Below, piece by piece: positions 6,241-18,200 of a stretch of 24,981 nucleotides of DNA. The position numbers and the translations under genes were made by a program. Below the pieces are notes generated by a model. It searched no databases. It was not told the DNA's origin and saw only the letters and a program-made list of their open reading frames with translations. Source of the stretch: Lachnospiraceae bacterium UBA2860 (GTDB lineage: Bacteria > Bacillota > Clostridia > Lachnospirales > Lachnospiraceae); assembly GCA_002350625.1 (NCBI GenBank), contig DEFE01000020.1:36025-61005 (forward strand). Direction: 5' to 3'. Position 1 is the stretch's first letter. Every line of letters starts with the position of its first letter.

Positions 6241-9200
6241 TTATTCTGTGTTGTCTGTATCTTCTGAGCTCTGCGTTCTTTCCGTTGTCTGCGGATTTGC
6301 AATCAGCCAGGTCTTCAGGTTTTCTACTGCATCATCACCTGTAAACTGCTGACCGAGCAATTCACCCGCCTCATCTCCAAGGCTTCTCTGCGTCACTCCG
6401 TTCGTGTCCACAATCAGGATAAAGACTTTTCCTGCATTAGTGCCCGCAGCTCCGCTCGGTACTCCGGTTTCCAACAGATAATACCTGCCCTCCGGTAAAT
6501 CACCGATAAAGTAGACACCGGACGCAAGGGATGTGAAGCACTTATCCGTTGCATTGTATCCGTAGTCAGTATCTATGATCTCCGACATATCAGCACGGAA
6601 GATACGGAACTTAGCGCCGGGAAGCGGAGTATAGGTGGAGGCAGCCACCTTCTTAAGGATGACTTTGCGCTGAATCGTAGGAGTATTCATGATATGGTAC
6701 TGATACTTGGCGGGCTCAGCTGGCTCTGTGGCTGTTGCCGCCTTAGCAGCTTCCGTCTGTACCTTATACACTTCCACGTACTTATCTTCATCCTCGGACA
6801 AAAGCTTTCTCCGAATCGTCGGTGTACCATCAGAAGCTATCGTCACCTTATAGATGGTAGTAACTTCATCTGTATTCGCCACATATCCGGAAGGTACCGT
6901 GGTTTCAATCATATAATAGTCTTTCGGAGCAACCTTGCTGAAGAAAACGGTACCTTTCGCCTGTGCTTTGGTGTTGTCCTCGGGATCTGGGAATTTCGTT
7001 GTATCCGTTCCATTCGAAGACTCTGCCTCGACGTCTGCGCCTCCTTTCTGATATGGCACATTTTCACTCGTACTTGTATACGATGTATACAGCTTAAACT
7101 TAGCTCCTGCCAGCGCAGCGTCAAACCCATCCACCTTCAGGAAGCTGAAGTCAAAGCCTCCGGTCCAATAAATGCATTTTGTGTTGCCAATATTCTCTCC
7201 AGACTGTCCGGTTAGGTAATCTCCGCCACAATCCGTATCCGCATCTGCTCTCGCATTTCGGAACGCATTGTAAGTCACATCCGAGACAGTTCCCGAGAAG
7301 GAAGTATCCAGAACAGCAAATTGTTTGAGCATGTAGTAATGATTCAGCTGTGTGTTGTCGGTGCCTGCCGCCCAAACCCAGATGGATCCGGCAGGAACGT
7401 TGTTATCAAGATTCCCAGTCAAAGCAATTGATGTCAGAGCCGTTCCTTCGGCAGCGACTTCATCCAAGTAAATATCCTGCCTTACTATGTAGTTCTCTCC
7501 TTCCTTTGCATAATCTTTGGTGCCATTCTTCGGAACACCCGTCCCTGTTGCTGCAACAAGCTGCTCACGGGTCATTGTGACAAAATTGCCTTCCATGCCT
7601 TTCAGTGAACCATCCGCATACCGATCTGTCCCACCAAAGCTCGGATTGCCGCTAAGCTTCAGCGTCGCACCTTCCGACAGGTAGATGCCTGCGCCAGCGA
7701 CAGTAGCGGTATTGCCATTGATCTCACCGCCAAGCATATTCACCGTTCCGCTTGCAACGTAAATCGCGCCGCCCTGACCCGCTTTGCCATAGACAAGGCT
7801 GGCATCGGCGGAGAGGCTAAGGGTTCCGCTTTCAACTTTGATAATGCCACCCTGTTGTCCTTCTGTTCCCTTGCTGTTGCCGTCAAGTGTAATATTCCCG
7901 ATGGTCAGCGTGCCTGAGCTGACAAACATGCTGCCCTCATCATCAAATCCACGAGTGACGGTCGCAACGTTGTTGTTTGTCGCTCCGGTATAGGGATAAT
8001 CGCTGTCTCCCCGGTCTGCTGTGGTCAGCGTAACCTGTTTCTCGACGCCGTTCATATCAACGCTTTCCATCAGAGTATACTGCGGCACAACCATCTTAAC
8101 TGCGAGGTTTTTGCCACTATACTCGTTCGTGCTGGCTTTTCTGTACAGCGGTGCTTGCAGCGCTTCCACAACCGTATTATCAAACGCCGGGAAGACGGCC
8201 GGGAGGGTATGCTCCTGATCCAGATACAGCAATTCGCCGTTGTTGTTGCCTCCATTGATTGTGATTTTGCAAACCGCCGGTTTGTTGGTGAAACTGATGG
8301 CGCAAGGTTTATCGGCCTCGAGAGAATCAATGGAGATACGATGTCCCTCATTGGTGCTTGCTGCATACACCTCAGCATCCGCTTCATCATCAGAATCTGC
8401 TACGCCTGGCGACGCAGTGGTCACGTACAGCTCGGAAACCTTGAAGCCGGTATCTCCCACCAGCTGGTCCGTCAATTCCTCTATGGTGATCTTTACGCCG
8501 GTAGGCAGACCCGCTATCGTCCAGCTCTCGCCATGCTTCAATGTGATAGTGTCTGACACACCGTTCTTGATCAGTATCGCGTTTTCGCCTTCGCCAAAGG
8601 TCTTTCCATTGGGAGCATCCTCCGTCGGCTCACCGATGGTATCGTCGTCCAGCGTCACGACGAACTTGAATTCAGCATTCAGGTCTCGCGGCTGATCGCT
8701 ATCAACATTTTTGGTGATTGTCAAGTCGCAGGTCTTGCGGGTATTGGTAATCTGTGCGTTCGCCTTGTCGCCAACGCAGATCGTGCCCTCATTGCCGGTC
8801 GTGTAGTCAATAGCGTCGCCACACTTAACCTCGTTCACGGTGTCAAAATCAGTATTCTCCGTCTCCGACACAGTAAACTTCACATCGGTTGGCAGGCCGA
8901 CTGCCGTCTTGCTCTCGCCGCCCCTCAGCTCCAAGGTAGCGACGCCATCAGCAAACTTCATGTCCCTGTACTGCCCGCTTATTTTGTCATCATCAAGAGT
9001 CACCTGGATGGTGAATTTGAGATCTCTGTCGGCGGCCAGATCGCTGACAAGGACCTTGCTAACGACGAGATTACCGAGCTCGCGGGTGTCGGTAAATGCC
9101 GCGACAGACTTCGCCCCGCCGATCTGACCATCCGCGGAATAGCCAGTCGTTTGCTCGTTCTCTGTAACAGCACTCAGCGTTATCGCGTTGCCCGCCGCGT

Positions 9201-12200
9201 CCTCGGCCGCGACCGTCATGTTTTCTATCACGGTTTCGGTCACAGTATAAGTCGCGCCGATGGGCAAACCTGAAATCAGTTTGTTCTCACTGCCCTTGAG
9301 TGAGAATGTATACGTCGCCTCCGTTCCCTCTTCGTTCAAATTCGCGCCGGCGTCGGTATATCTTTTCCGATCCTCTTCACTCACCACCTTCAGCCCGGTC
9401 ACCTTCACAGTGAAGTTGAACTCAAGTTCACTGTCCTTTGTTCGATTGCTGACCAACTGCTTGCGGATCTCCAGCTCGCCCGTCTGGCGCGTATTGGTAA
9501 AGGTCACGCCATCCCCATCATCACTTTCTAGTTTCCCTGTCACGGAGTTGCTTTGTACGTCGCTGCCGGAGGCAATCTTGTGCGTGGTGGTCATATTCGT
9601 CGCCTGTGTTTCGGTCACCGTATAGGTAACGCCCTTCGGCAGCCCCACAATGCTCCTGGTCTCGCCGTCTTTTAGCCGAACTTCGGACTGGCCATTGACA
9701 AATTCTGTGGGATTCTCATTGTCGTTGTCGTAATAGGTTGCGTTGATCTTTTGATCCAGCTTCACGGTGAAGGCGTAATCCAGCGCGTCATTTCCTGTCG
9801 CCTTGTCCGCTGCCAGATCACTCACGACGTTCTTCGTAATTGTCAGCGAGGTTTCATCCCTCGTGTTGGTAAATGCCTCCACCGATTCGGTATCGCCGAT
9901 CTCGCCAACCACGGAGTAACTGGCTACCGGATCGCCTTTCTCGTCAGAGTAGGAAGTGGTAAAGCCATTTACCGCCTTTTCGGTGACGATGTAGTTGATG
10001 CCCACAGGCAGCCCCCCCGCCGTTACGGTATTCTCGCCGTCCTTACCCTTCAGCGTGAACACCGCCTTGCCGGTAGCGTCGAAATCCATACCAACCAAAC
10101 TCTCGTCATTGTACATGCCCTCTTCAATTGTCGCGCCGGAGAGCTGCACAGTAAAGGTGAATTCCTTATCGAAATCGCTCGGCGTGTGGCTGTTGACGGT
10201 CTTTGTAACCGTCAGCTTGCCCGTCCGGCGTTCATTCGTAAACTCTACCATCGCCGTCTTGCTACTATTAATCCTGCCACTGGCAGCATAGCCAGTTACA
10301 GTATCATCGCTCTTGATTTCAGTAAGGTTAATCTCTTTATCCGCCTCGTCCTTGGCAGTGACATCCATGTACGGTACGGCAGACTCAGTCACGGTATAAT
10401 TCACGCCCGCAGGCAAGCCCGTGATGGTCTTGCTGCCGCCGCCCTGTAAACTGACGCTCGCAACGCCCTTTACAAACGCAACGTTACTGTACGTTTTGTC
10501 TATTTCAGAATCCAGAACGATCGTGAAGCTGTATGACCTCATGCGTTCAGCCAGGATCGGGCTGACAACCTTCTTGCTTAGTTTAAGATTTCCCTTGTTA
10601 CGGGTATCGATGAATGTCACCGTCGCGCCAGCCTTCTGGGTCGTGGCGCTTTCGATCGTGCCGCTGGCCATATACTGTTCCATAACGGTCGCGCTGCCCT
10701 TGACGGTAGCGGTCATATCCTCCGTCTGGGTATTCTCGACCATCTCGTATTCGGCGCCGACGGGCAGACCTGCTATGGTCAGGCTCTCTTCATCTTTGAG
10801 CTTAAATGTAAACGTCGCTGTCCTGACCGAAGAGTTATCACTCAGAGTCGGTTCCAGGACAACCTCGTTTTCGTCATCGTCATTTTCTTTGTATTTGAAG
10901 GTATTTCCACTCTCGTCCTTGCAACTGAAATCCTCTTTCTGTACCGCTTCGCTCAACCCTGACACGGTCATCGTGAAGCTGTAGGACCGCGACTTGTCCT
11001 CAGGCAGGTCGCTCTCCACCTTCTTCACAATTGTGATACTGTTCGTATCTCGTGTATTGGTGAACGCCGCAGTGATGCCGTCCTTGTTTATCTCTCGCCT
11101 GTAGGCGCCGCGTGCATCCTCGTTGCCGTTCTTGTAGGTGGTAGTCATGCCGATCCTGGCAGTCTCGGTCACGATGCAGCTGGCCTCGGTCGGCAGGCCT
11201 TCGATGGTCAGGTTCTCGCCATTCTTCAGCTTGAATGTAAACGTCGCGGTACCGGATCCGGCCTCCAGAGTGTCACATTCAACTTCTACATCTTCTTTCT
11301 TGCACTTGAATTTTACTTTCGCGGCCGAGGTGGTCATCGCGGCAGACAGACCTGTCACCTTCACGGTAAAGCCGTATTCCGGTACTTCATTTCCCTCCGC
11401 AAAATCCGATGCCAGGTTGCTGCTCACGACTTTGCTGACCGTCAGCTTGCCTGTAAGGCGCGTGTTGGTAAACGTCGTCACGGATGTTGTGCCATTGGTG
11501 ATCTCGCCGCTGGCTGCATAGTCTGTCACAGTGTCACCGCTCTTGATTTCAGTGAGGTCGATCGCTTCACCCGCAGCGTCCTTAGCGGCGACAACCATGT
11601 TGTTCACGGCCGCCTCAGTTACAGTATAGGTCACGCCAACGGGCAGGCCAGTGAGGGTAATAATCTCACCGCCCTTCAGCTTGATCGGTTCCTCCGTCTC
11701 GCCGTTATTAAACGTCACGCCGTTGTAAGTCCCGTTAACAGTCCCGTCGGACAGCGCGACGTTGAAGGAGAACTCTCGGCTCTCGTCGCCTCTCAGGTCA
11801 CTGATGACCCGATCGACGGCGATCGTCAGGTTCCCCGTCAGATGGGTATTGATGAACGCCGTAGCGGTGTCATCCTTACCGAGCTTCAGGCTGCCCGTGG
11901 TATAGCTCGTCTGCTCATCGGCCTTGACGGCGGTCAATTCGATCCCGCTGTTCGCCGCGTTCGCAGCCGTAGTGATCATGTTATCTGCCGCAATTTCAGC
12001 AACGGAATATTCCGCGCCGACAGGCAGACCTGTAATGATCGCGCTGCCTTCATTCGAAAGCTGGAATGCAAACGTCGCCACGCCGTTCGCCAGCGTATAG
12101 TTCTTTTTCTCATTCCCAACTTCGAAGCTGTAAGAATCGGTGCTGGCGCTGTCGCCGAGTCCGGTTACTTTAACTGTGAAGTCAAAGCTCTTCGACTTAT

Positions 12201-15200
12201 CCACATCCAGAGCGCTCATCACCGTCTTGCTGACCGTCAGGCTGCCTCCTCTATCGCGCGTGTTGGTAAACGTGGTCGCGACAGATTCTGTACCGATCGT
12301 GCCGGACGCATTTTCATCGTTCGTGGTGGTCATGTTCGCCGCTGCGGCTTCGGTCACCACATACTTCGCACCTACAGGCAGATCTGTGATGATAGCGCTG
12401 TCTTCATTTTTCAGCTGGAACGTAAACGTCGCCACACCGTTCGCCAGCGTATAGTTCTTTATCTCATCCCCGACCTTGAAGTTGTAGGAATTCACACTGG
12501 CAGTTCCGCCGAGTCCGCTCACCTTCACGGTGAAATCAAATAGTTCATTAAAATCCGCCGCAAGATCACTGTTTACCGTCTTGCTGACTGTCAGGTTGCC
12601 GCCTCTATCACGCGTGTTGGTGAACCCGATCGCAATGGGGTCTGCGCCGATCGTGCCCTGGTCCCGGGTGGTATACCCGGTTGTTTTCCCGTCCGCCGTG
12701 ACAGGAATCAGAGTGATCGGATTATTTCTTGAGTCCACGGCCGTGGTGGTCATATTCTGCGTCGAGGCTTCGGTAACGGCATACTTCGCGCCGATGGGCA
12801 GGCCCGTGAGGATCGCGCTGCCTGCGTTTGCAAGTTTGAATGTGATCGTCGCCGTACCGTTGCTGAACGCCTTCCGGCTGTTGATCGCCGCGCCGCTCGC
12901 GTCCTTGATCTGGATCACATCCGTATTGAACGAGGTTTTCAGATTAGTAATGGTCACAGTAAATCCATAGGTTACGGCACTGCCGTTCTGTTCAAAGTCC
13001 GCCGCGAGATCGCTGTCCACCATCTTACTGACCGTCAGGCTCCCCGTCTCACGCGCATTGGTGAACGTTGCGACGGATTTCGCGCTGCCGATCGTACCCT
13101 GGTTCCGGGTGATATAACCGGTCGTATTCCCGTTCTCCTCGACGGGGTCCAGGGTGATTGAGTTATTCGACGCATCCTGAGACGTCGTGGTCATGTCCTG
13201 TACTGCGGCTTCGTAAACAGTATACTTCGCGCCGATGGGCAGGCCCGAAATCAGCTTCTTCTCGCCATCCTTGAGCGAGAATGGATACGTCGCCTCAGTG
13301 CCCGTATCGTTAAAGTTCGCTCCTTCGTACTTCGTCCGCTCTGCCTGGTCAACAGCCAACCCGGTCACCTTCACGGTGAAGCTGTACTGCGGCGCAGCAT
13401 CCCCGGTCGCCTTGTCAGCGGCCAAATCGCTGTTTACAATCTTTCTGATTTCCAGTTCACCCGACTTGCGGGTATTCGTAAATGCGGCTGTGGACAATGT
13501 GCCAATCTTGCCGCTGACAACATTACCGGCAAGGCTGCCATGGGAGGTAGCCATATTATCCACTTCTCCCTCTGTCACCCTGTAATCCGCCTCAAGTGGC
13601 AGACCTGAAATCGTCAGATTCCCGCTGTGCTGGAGGACAAATTGGAAGGTCGCAACGTCGCTTTCAATCGTCCGTGTAACGTTAACTGTCTCAGGCGCAC
13701 AGGTGAATCTGTCAATATCGGCCGTGCTCTTAAGCCCGCTCACCGTCACGGTAAATTTGTATTCCGGAGCACCTTCTCCAGTCTCCTTGTCGGCAGCTAG
13801 GTCGCTGTTCACGGTCTTGCTGACCGTCAAACTGCCCGGAATGCGCGTGTTGGTGAAAGTCACCACGGCTTCAGTGCTGCTGATCGTGCGGCTCGTGGAA
13901 TAGTCGGACACATTGCTACCATCCGCAGCCGTATAGGTTGTGGAGAAACTGTTGTTCGCCATTTCAGTCACGACGCAGGATGCACCAACGGGAAGGCCCA
14001 TGAGACGCTTTTCCTCACCGCCCTTCAGCCTGAACGTGGCCGTTGGCAGATTTCCATTGTCTGCGTCGCGCTTATAGTTTACGCCGCCATAGGTCACACC
14101 GTTGTCAGTCGCCCCGACATTGGCATCCAGCCCCGTAAGCTGCACTTTGAAATCAAAGTATTGATTATCGTCCTTGGCGAGATCGCTGACCACCGCTTTG
14201 CTCACTGTCAGGCTACCGGAATCGCGTGTATTGATGAACGATAGCGCCAGGTCGTCGCTAAGCGTACCGGTCGCGTAAACGTTACCGCTTGAGTCGCTAA
14301 CGCCAACACTCTTGTTCTTGTTGGTCACGTTCAGGACCGTGGTGGTCATATCCGGCGTCGCCGTCTCGGTCATGGTAAACTTGGTGCCGGCGGGAAGATT
14401 CGGAATGACAAAGCTTTCGTTATCCTTCAGCGTATATGTGCGGGTATACGACACCGCGCCGTCGCTGTCAGTGGATTTACCCCAATCGGCATAACTCTGC
14501 GTGGTCTCGCCCTTCAGCTTTTCGAGCTTCACGGTGAAGCTGTACGTCCGCGCGTCAACCCCAGTCGCTTTATCTGTCTCCAAGTCGCTGACCACAGTTT
14601 TGCCGACGGTCAGATTACACTTCTTGGGCTCGTTTTTGAAACGTGCCCAGGAATTCTGTGTCAGCGTATCGGATACAACACGACCCGATTGCCAGGTCGC
14701 CGGGGTATCCGGCGTGTTAGCGTACCGGGTAGTAAAGCCGGACACAGCACTCTCGGTGATGGTATAGGTCACGCCAGTGGGCAAGTTCGTGATCTCCACG
14801 CGCTCACCGTCTTTCAATTGGAATGCAAACTCGGCGATGCCCTTGTCCACCGAGATCGTAGGCGTTCTTTCTATGCCTTCCGCATAGGTACAGGCGAAAT
14901 GACTCGCCTGGGCGGTGGTCACCAGTCCGGGGACTCTCACCTTGAAATCAAACAGCTGATCCGCGTCCGCCGCCAGGTCGCTGTCCACCGTATTCACGAT
15001 TGTCAGCTTGCCCGGGCGGCGCACATTGGTGAACGGCACAGTAACCGTCGTATTCTCGATCGTGCCGTATTTGGGGTTATCACCGTCCAGGTTAACATCT
15101 TCGGAAGGACTTTCCTCCAACTCCTCCACTTGATAATCTATGTACGATGGCAGGCCGCTGATCGTCTTGCTGGACCCGCCCGTCAGCAAAACAGTCGACG

Positions 15201-18200
15201 ATACACCGTTTTTGAAAGTTATGTCGTTGATGGTCTTGTTGTACGTCGCTTCAGGGGTGAATTTCCCTTCGCTCTGGTTGTACTTGCCCAACCGGATAAT
15301 AAACTGATAGGTCAGGTCGCCCTCGTACCTACGGCCGCCGTCCACCGTCTTCGTGATCTTCAGGCCGCCCTTGGTCTGGCGGACATTCCCGAACGCGGCT
15401 TCCTTGACCGTTCCGACCTCAATGGTGCCCTTTCTGGTCGGAGGCGTGTTGAAGCCCAGCTCTTGCGTCTCCGTCACCGTATAATTCGCAAGATTGGGCA
15501 GCCCCAGCAGGGTGATTGAATCGTCGTGCTTCAGCTTGATCGTGGCATTGCCGTCGCGGTCGAATTTGATGCCGTTGATCGTCGCGCCGTTCTCGTCCAC
15601 TGTGGTGATCGGGTTATTCTCGCCGTCCCTGGCGTCATAGACCACGTTTTTGGAATCGTCGCTTTCCAGATGGACCGTGAAGGTGTATTCACGACCCGTC
15701 ACGTCGGAGCCGATATCGCTGGTGACCGTCTTTCGAATTTTCAGCATGCCGACCTTGCGGTTGTTTGTAAACACCAGCGTCTCATCCCCGCCTGCTTGAT
15801 CAACAGGCTCGAGGGTCTGCGCGCCCGTCCAGACCTTGGTCGAATCCTGTGTGAGCGTCAACTGTTCACTGCCGTTTCGCATGACCTCGGCAGTGAAATC
15901 GTTGTCCTTAAGCTGCGTCACGGAATACTGGATCGACGTCGGCAGCGAGATGGTCTTTTCCTGGCCATTCGTGAGTGTAAACGAATACGTGCCGTTGTTG
16001 AACTGTATTCCCCCGAACGTTCCGGTCAGGGCGGGCGTGAGGGATACCGTGAAGCTGAAGGACTTGTTCGCATTGTCCGGGCAGGACTCGCTTATCTTCA
16101 GATTCCGATACTGACGCGCATTGGTAAAACAGATATCCTCGACGTTCACCTTATCGTCGTCGCCTGTGCCGGCGACGATCTCGCCGCTGACCCGGCGCCA
16201 GATGCTTCCATCCGTTCCGTCTGTGACCTCGCTTCCCGTGTCATCAAACTTTCTTTGATCTTTGTTCAGGAATGTCTGCGTCCGCGTCGCCGTCGTAGCA
16301 AATCCGGACGTGGTCTTCTCCTCGACCTGGAATTCGCCGATCTCGGACGCGGGAATGGCCACTGTTCCACTGCCATTTTGCCTGACAAAGAGCGCATACT
16401 TCGATTCGCCGGGCTTCAAGGTGAAGCTGTAAACGCCATCCTCATCAAACGTCATCTTGTTGGCTTTGTCGCCAACGCCGATGGTTTGGCCAGCTTGGCT
16501 CGCCACTTTTACCCTGAAATCAAAGGATTCTTGGGTATCCGTGCTCAGGGGGCTGTCCATTTCCTTGCTGACCCGGATGCTGACCACCCTTATCCACTTG
16601 ACTTTATCGTTGTCTTTTGCCGCGCCCCTCAGCCCGTTGCGGTCGTTAACGAACAGGAACAGGTTGTCGCTACCCGTGCGGCTTCCGAACTCGTCGCCGT
16701 CTCCACCATGTTTATCATAGCAGGCGTCAGACACATAGACGCCAATCTCAGCATCGGGCCCCAGGCCGTAGGTATTGAGGACGGTAATATTGTCATGTAT
16801 TAGCGCCACATTGCACGCCGGTCCGGTGCTATCCATTCCCTTCCAGTTGCCGGTAACCTTGGCGTTGCCGGAAAAATATATCTTTTGGGATTCGTTGTTA
16901 ACATAAATGCCGCCGCCAAGGCCACCGGCATTATTTCCGATAATGCTGCCGCCGGACATATTCAACGCGTTAACGCCGTTGTTATTCCCTTTATCGAAAT
17001 ACATACCTCCACCATTTTGTGTAGCGGTACAATACTCGATACAGCCACCCTCCATCAGGGATGGATTTGCGCCTTTCACATAATACAGACCTCCGCCATT
17101 CAAGGCTGAGCAATGGCTGATTATTCCGCCTTCCTTGATCGTGACGATGGAATTGCTGCCCTCCTTATAAATGCCGCCGCCATTGCCATCCGCAGTACAA
17201 TACTGGATGATACCCTTGTCCAAAACCAGGCAACCGCCCCAGTTTATAAAAACACCGCCCCCATTTTCTATACTTTTGCCGTATTGTATCGTCGCACCTT
17301 CACCAAGCGTCACGGTAAACTGTTGTCCGTCTTTAGCATCGGGCTCCGGATCTAAACGAACTATTTCTTTGCCTGCCGTGAAGCCACTCTGTCTGGAACC
17401 ACCGTCAAGCGTGATATTTTCAATATCCACATCGCTACGCACCCACAACAGCTGGTCTGTCAGGCTGGTGCTCCTTGTCAGCTTGGCTGGGGTCGTCGCA
17501 TTCGACGGATAGAAATACTTCCCGGTATCCGAAGACGCCGAGGTAGTCAGAACGATTTTTTCCCACGTTCTGTTTGAATATTTGGTATAGATGGTTTTAC
17601 TTACCTGATAGTTCGGAATCAGCATCTGCACCTTGAACGTACGTTTTTGATCTGTTGAAAGTGCATTCTCGCTAATCTTTTTATACTCCTTGGCAGTGCT
17701 GTCATAGTAGTACAGCATATCCTCCAGGTCGTCCTTGCTTCCTCTCAGGAGGCTGAACGCGGTCTCTGTACTTGTGCTCGAATTGTCGCCATTATCAAGG
17801 GCGTCGAATACAGCCGGAATGTTGCCGTTTTTATCAAAGTACAGTAGCCGGTCCTGATCGTCGGTGATCTTGCAGATGATATTGTCGCGACGCCAGACGA
17901 TTTTAGTCTGTTCAAAGGGGCTGACGCAGCCGTAGACATTCTGGTTGTCACCAACAAAGGCATGATTTTCCATGGAGAAGCCTTTGCACATCTTGGTGTC
18001 GCTGGCCATGTGTCCAAACTGGGTGCCCAGATTGTACGCGTTGATTACATGGATTTCGCTGGGAGCATCTTCGTCCGTGGAGTCGCCCGTGAACAGGTCG
18101 TTTCGCGCAATGACGCAGTCTTTGTTGTTGACATTGATCGTGTTGTTATTACTCGTATTCGGAAGCCACAGATTGGACGCGGTTCTGGTACCATTAATCA

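Noticed and set aside
8700..16150. Regularly spaced short repeats (GCGTGTTGGTAAA-like) that could suggest a CRISPR array
   Set aside because: They encode the FTNTR end of each Cna-B-like unit, are spaced by 345-480 nt and vary in sequence. They are protein repeats.
15526..16803. Long open frame on the plus strand (425 codons)
   Set aside because: It runs antisense to the giant gene, has low-complexity Arg/His/Val-rich sequence and no ribosome binding site. It is a shadow of the minus-strand codon bias.
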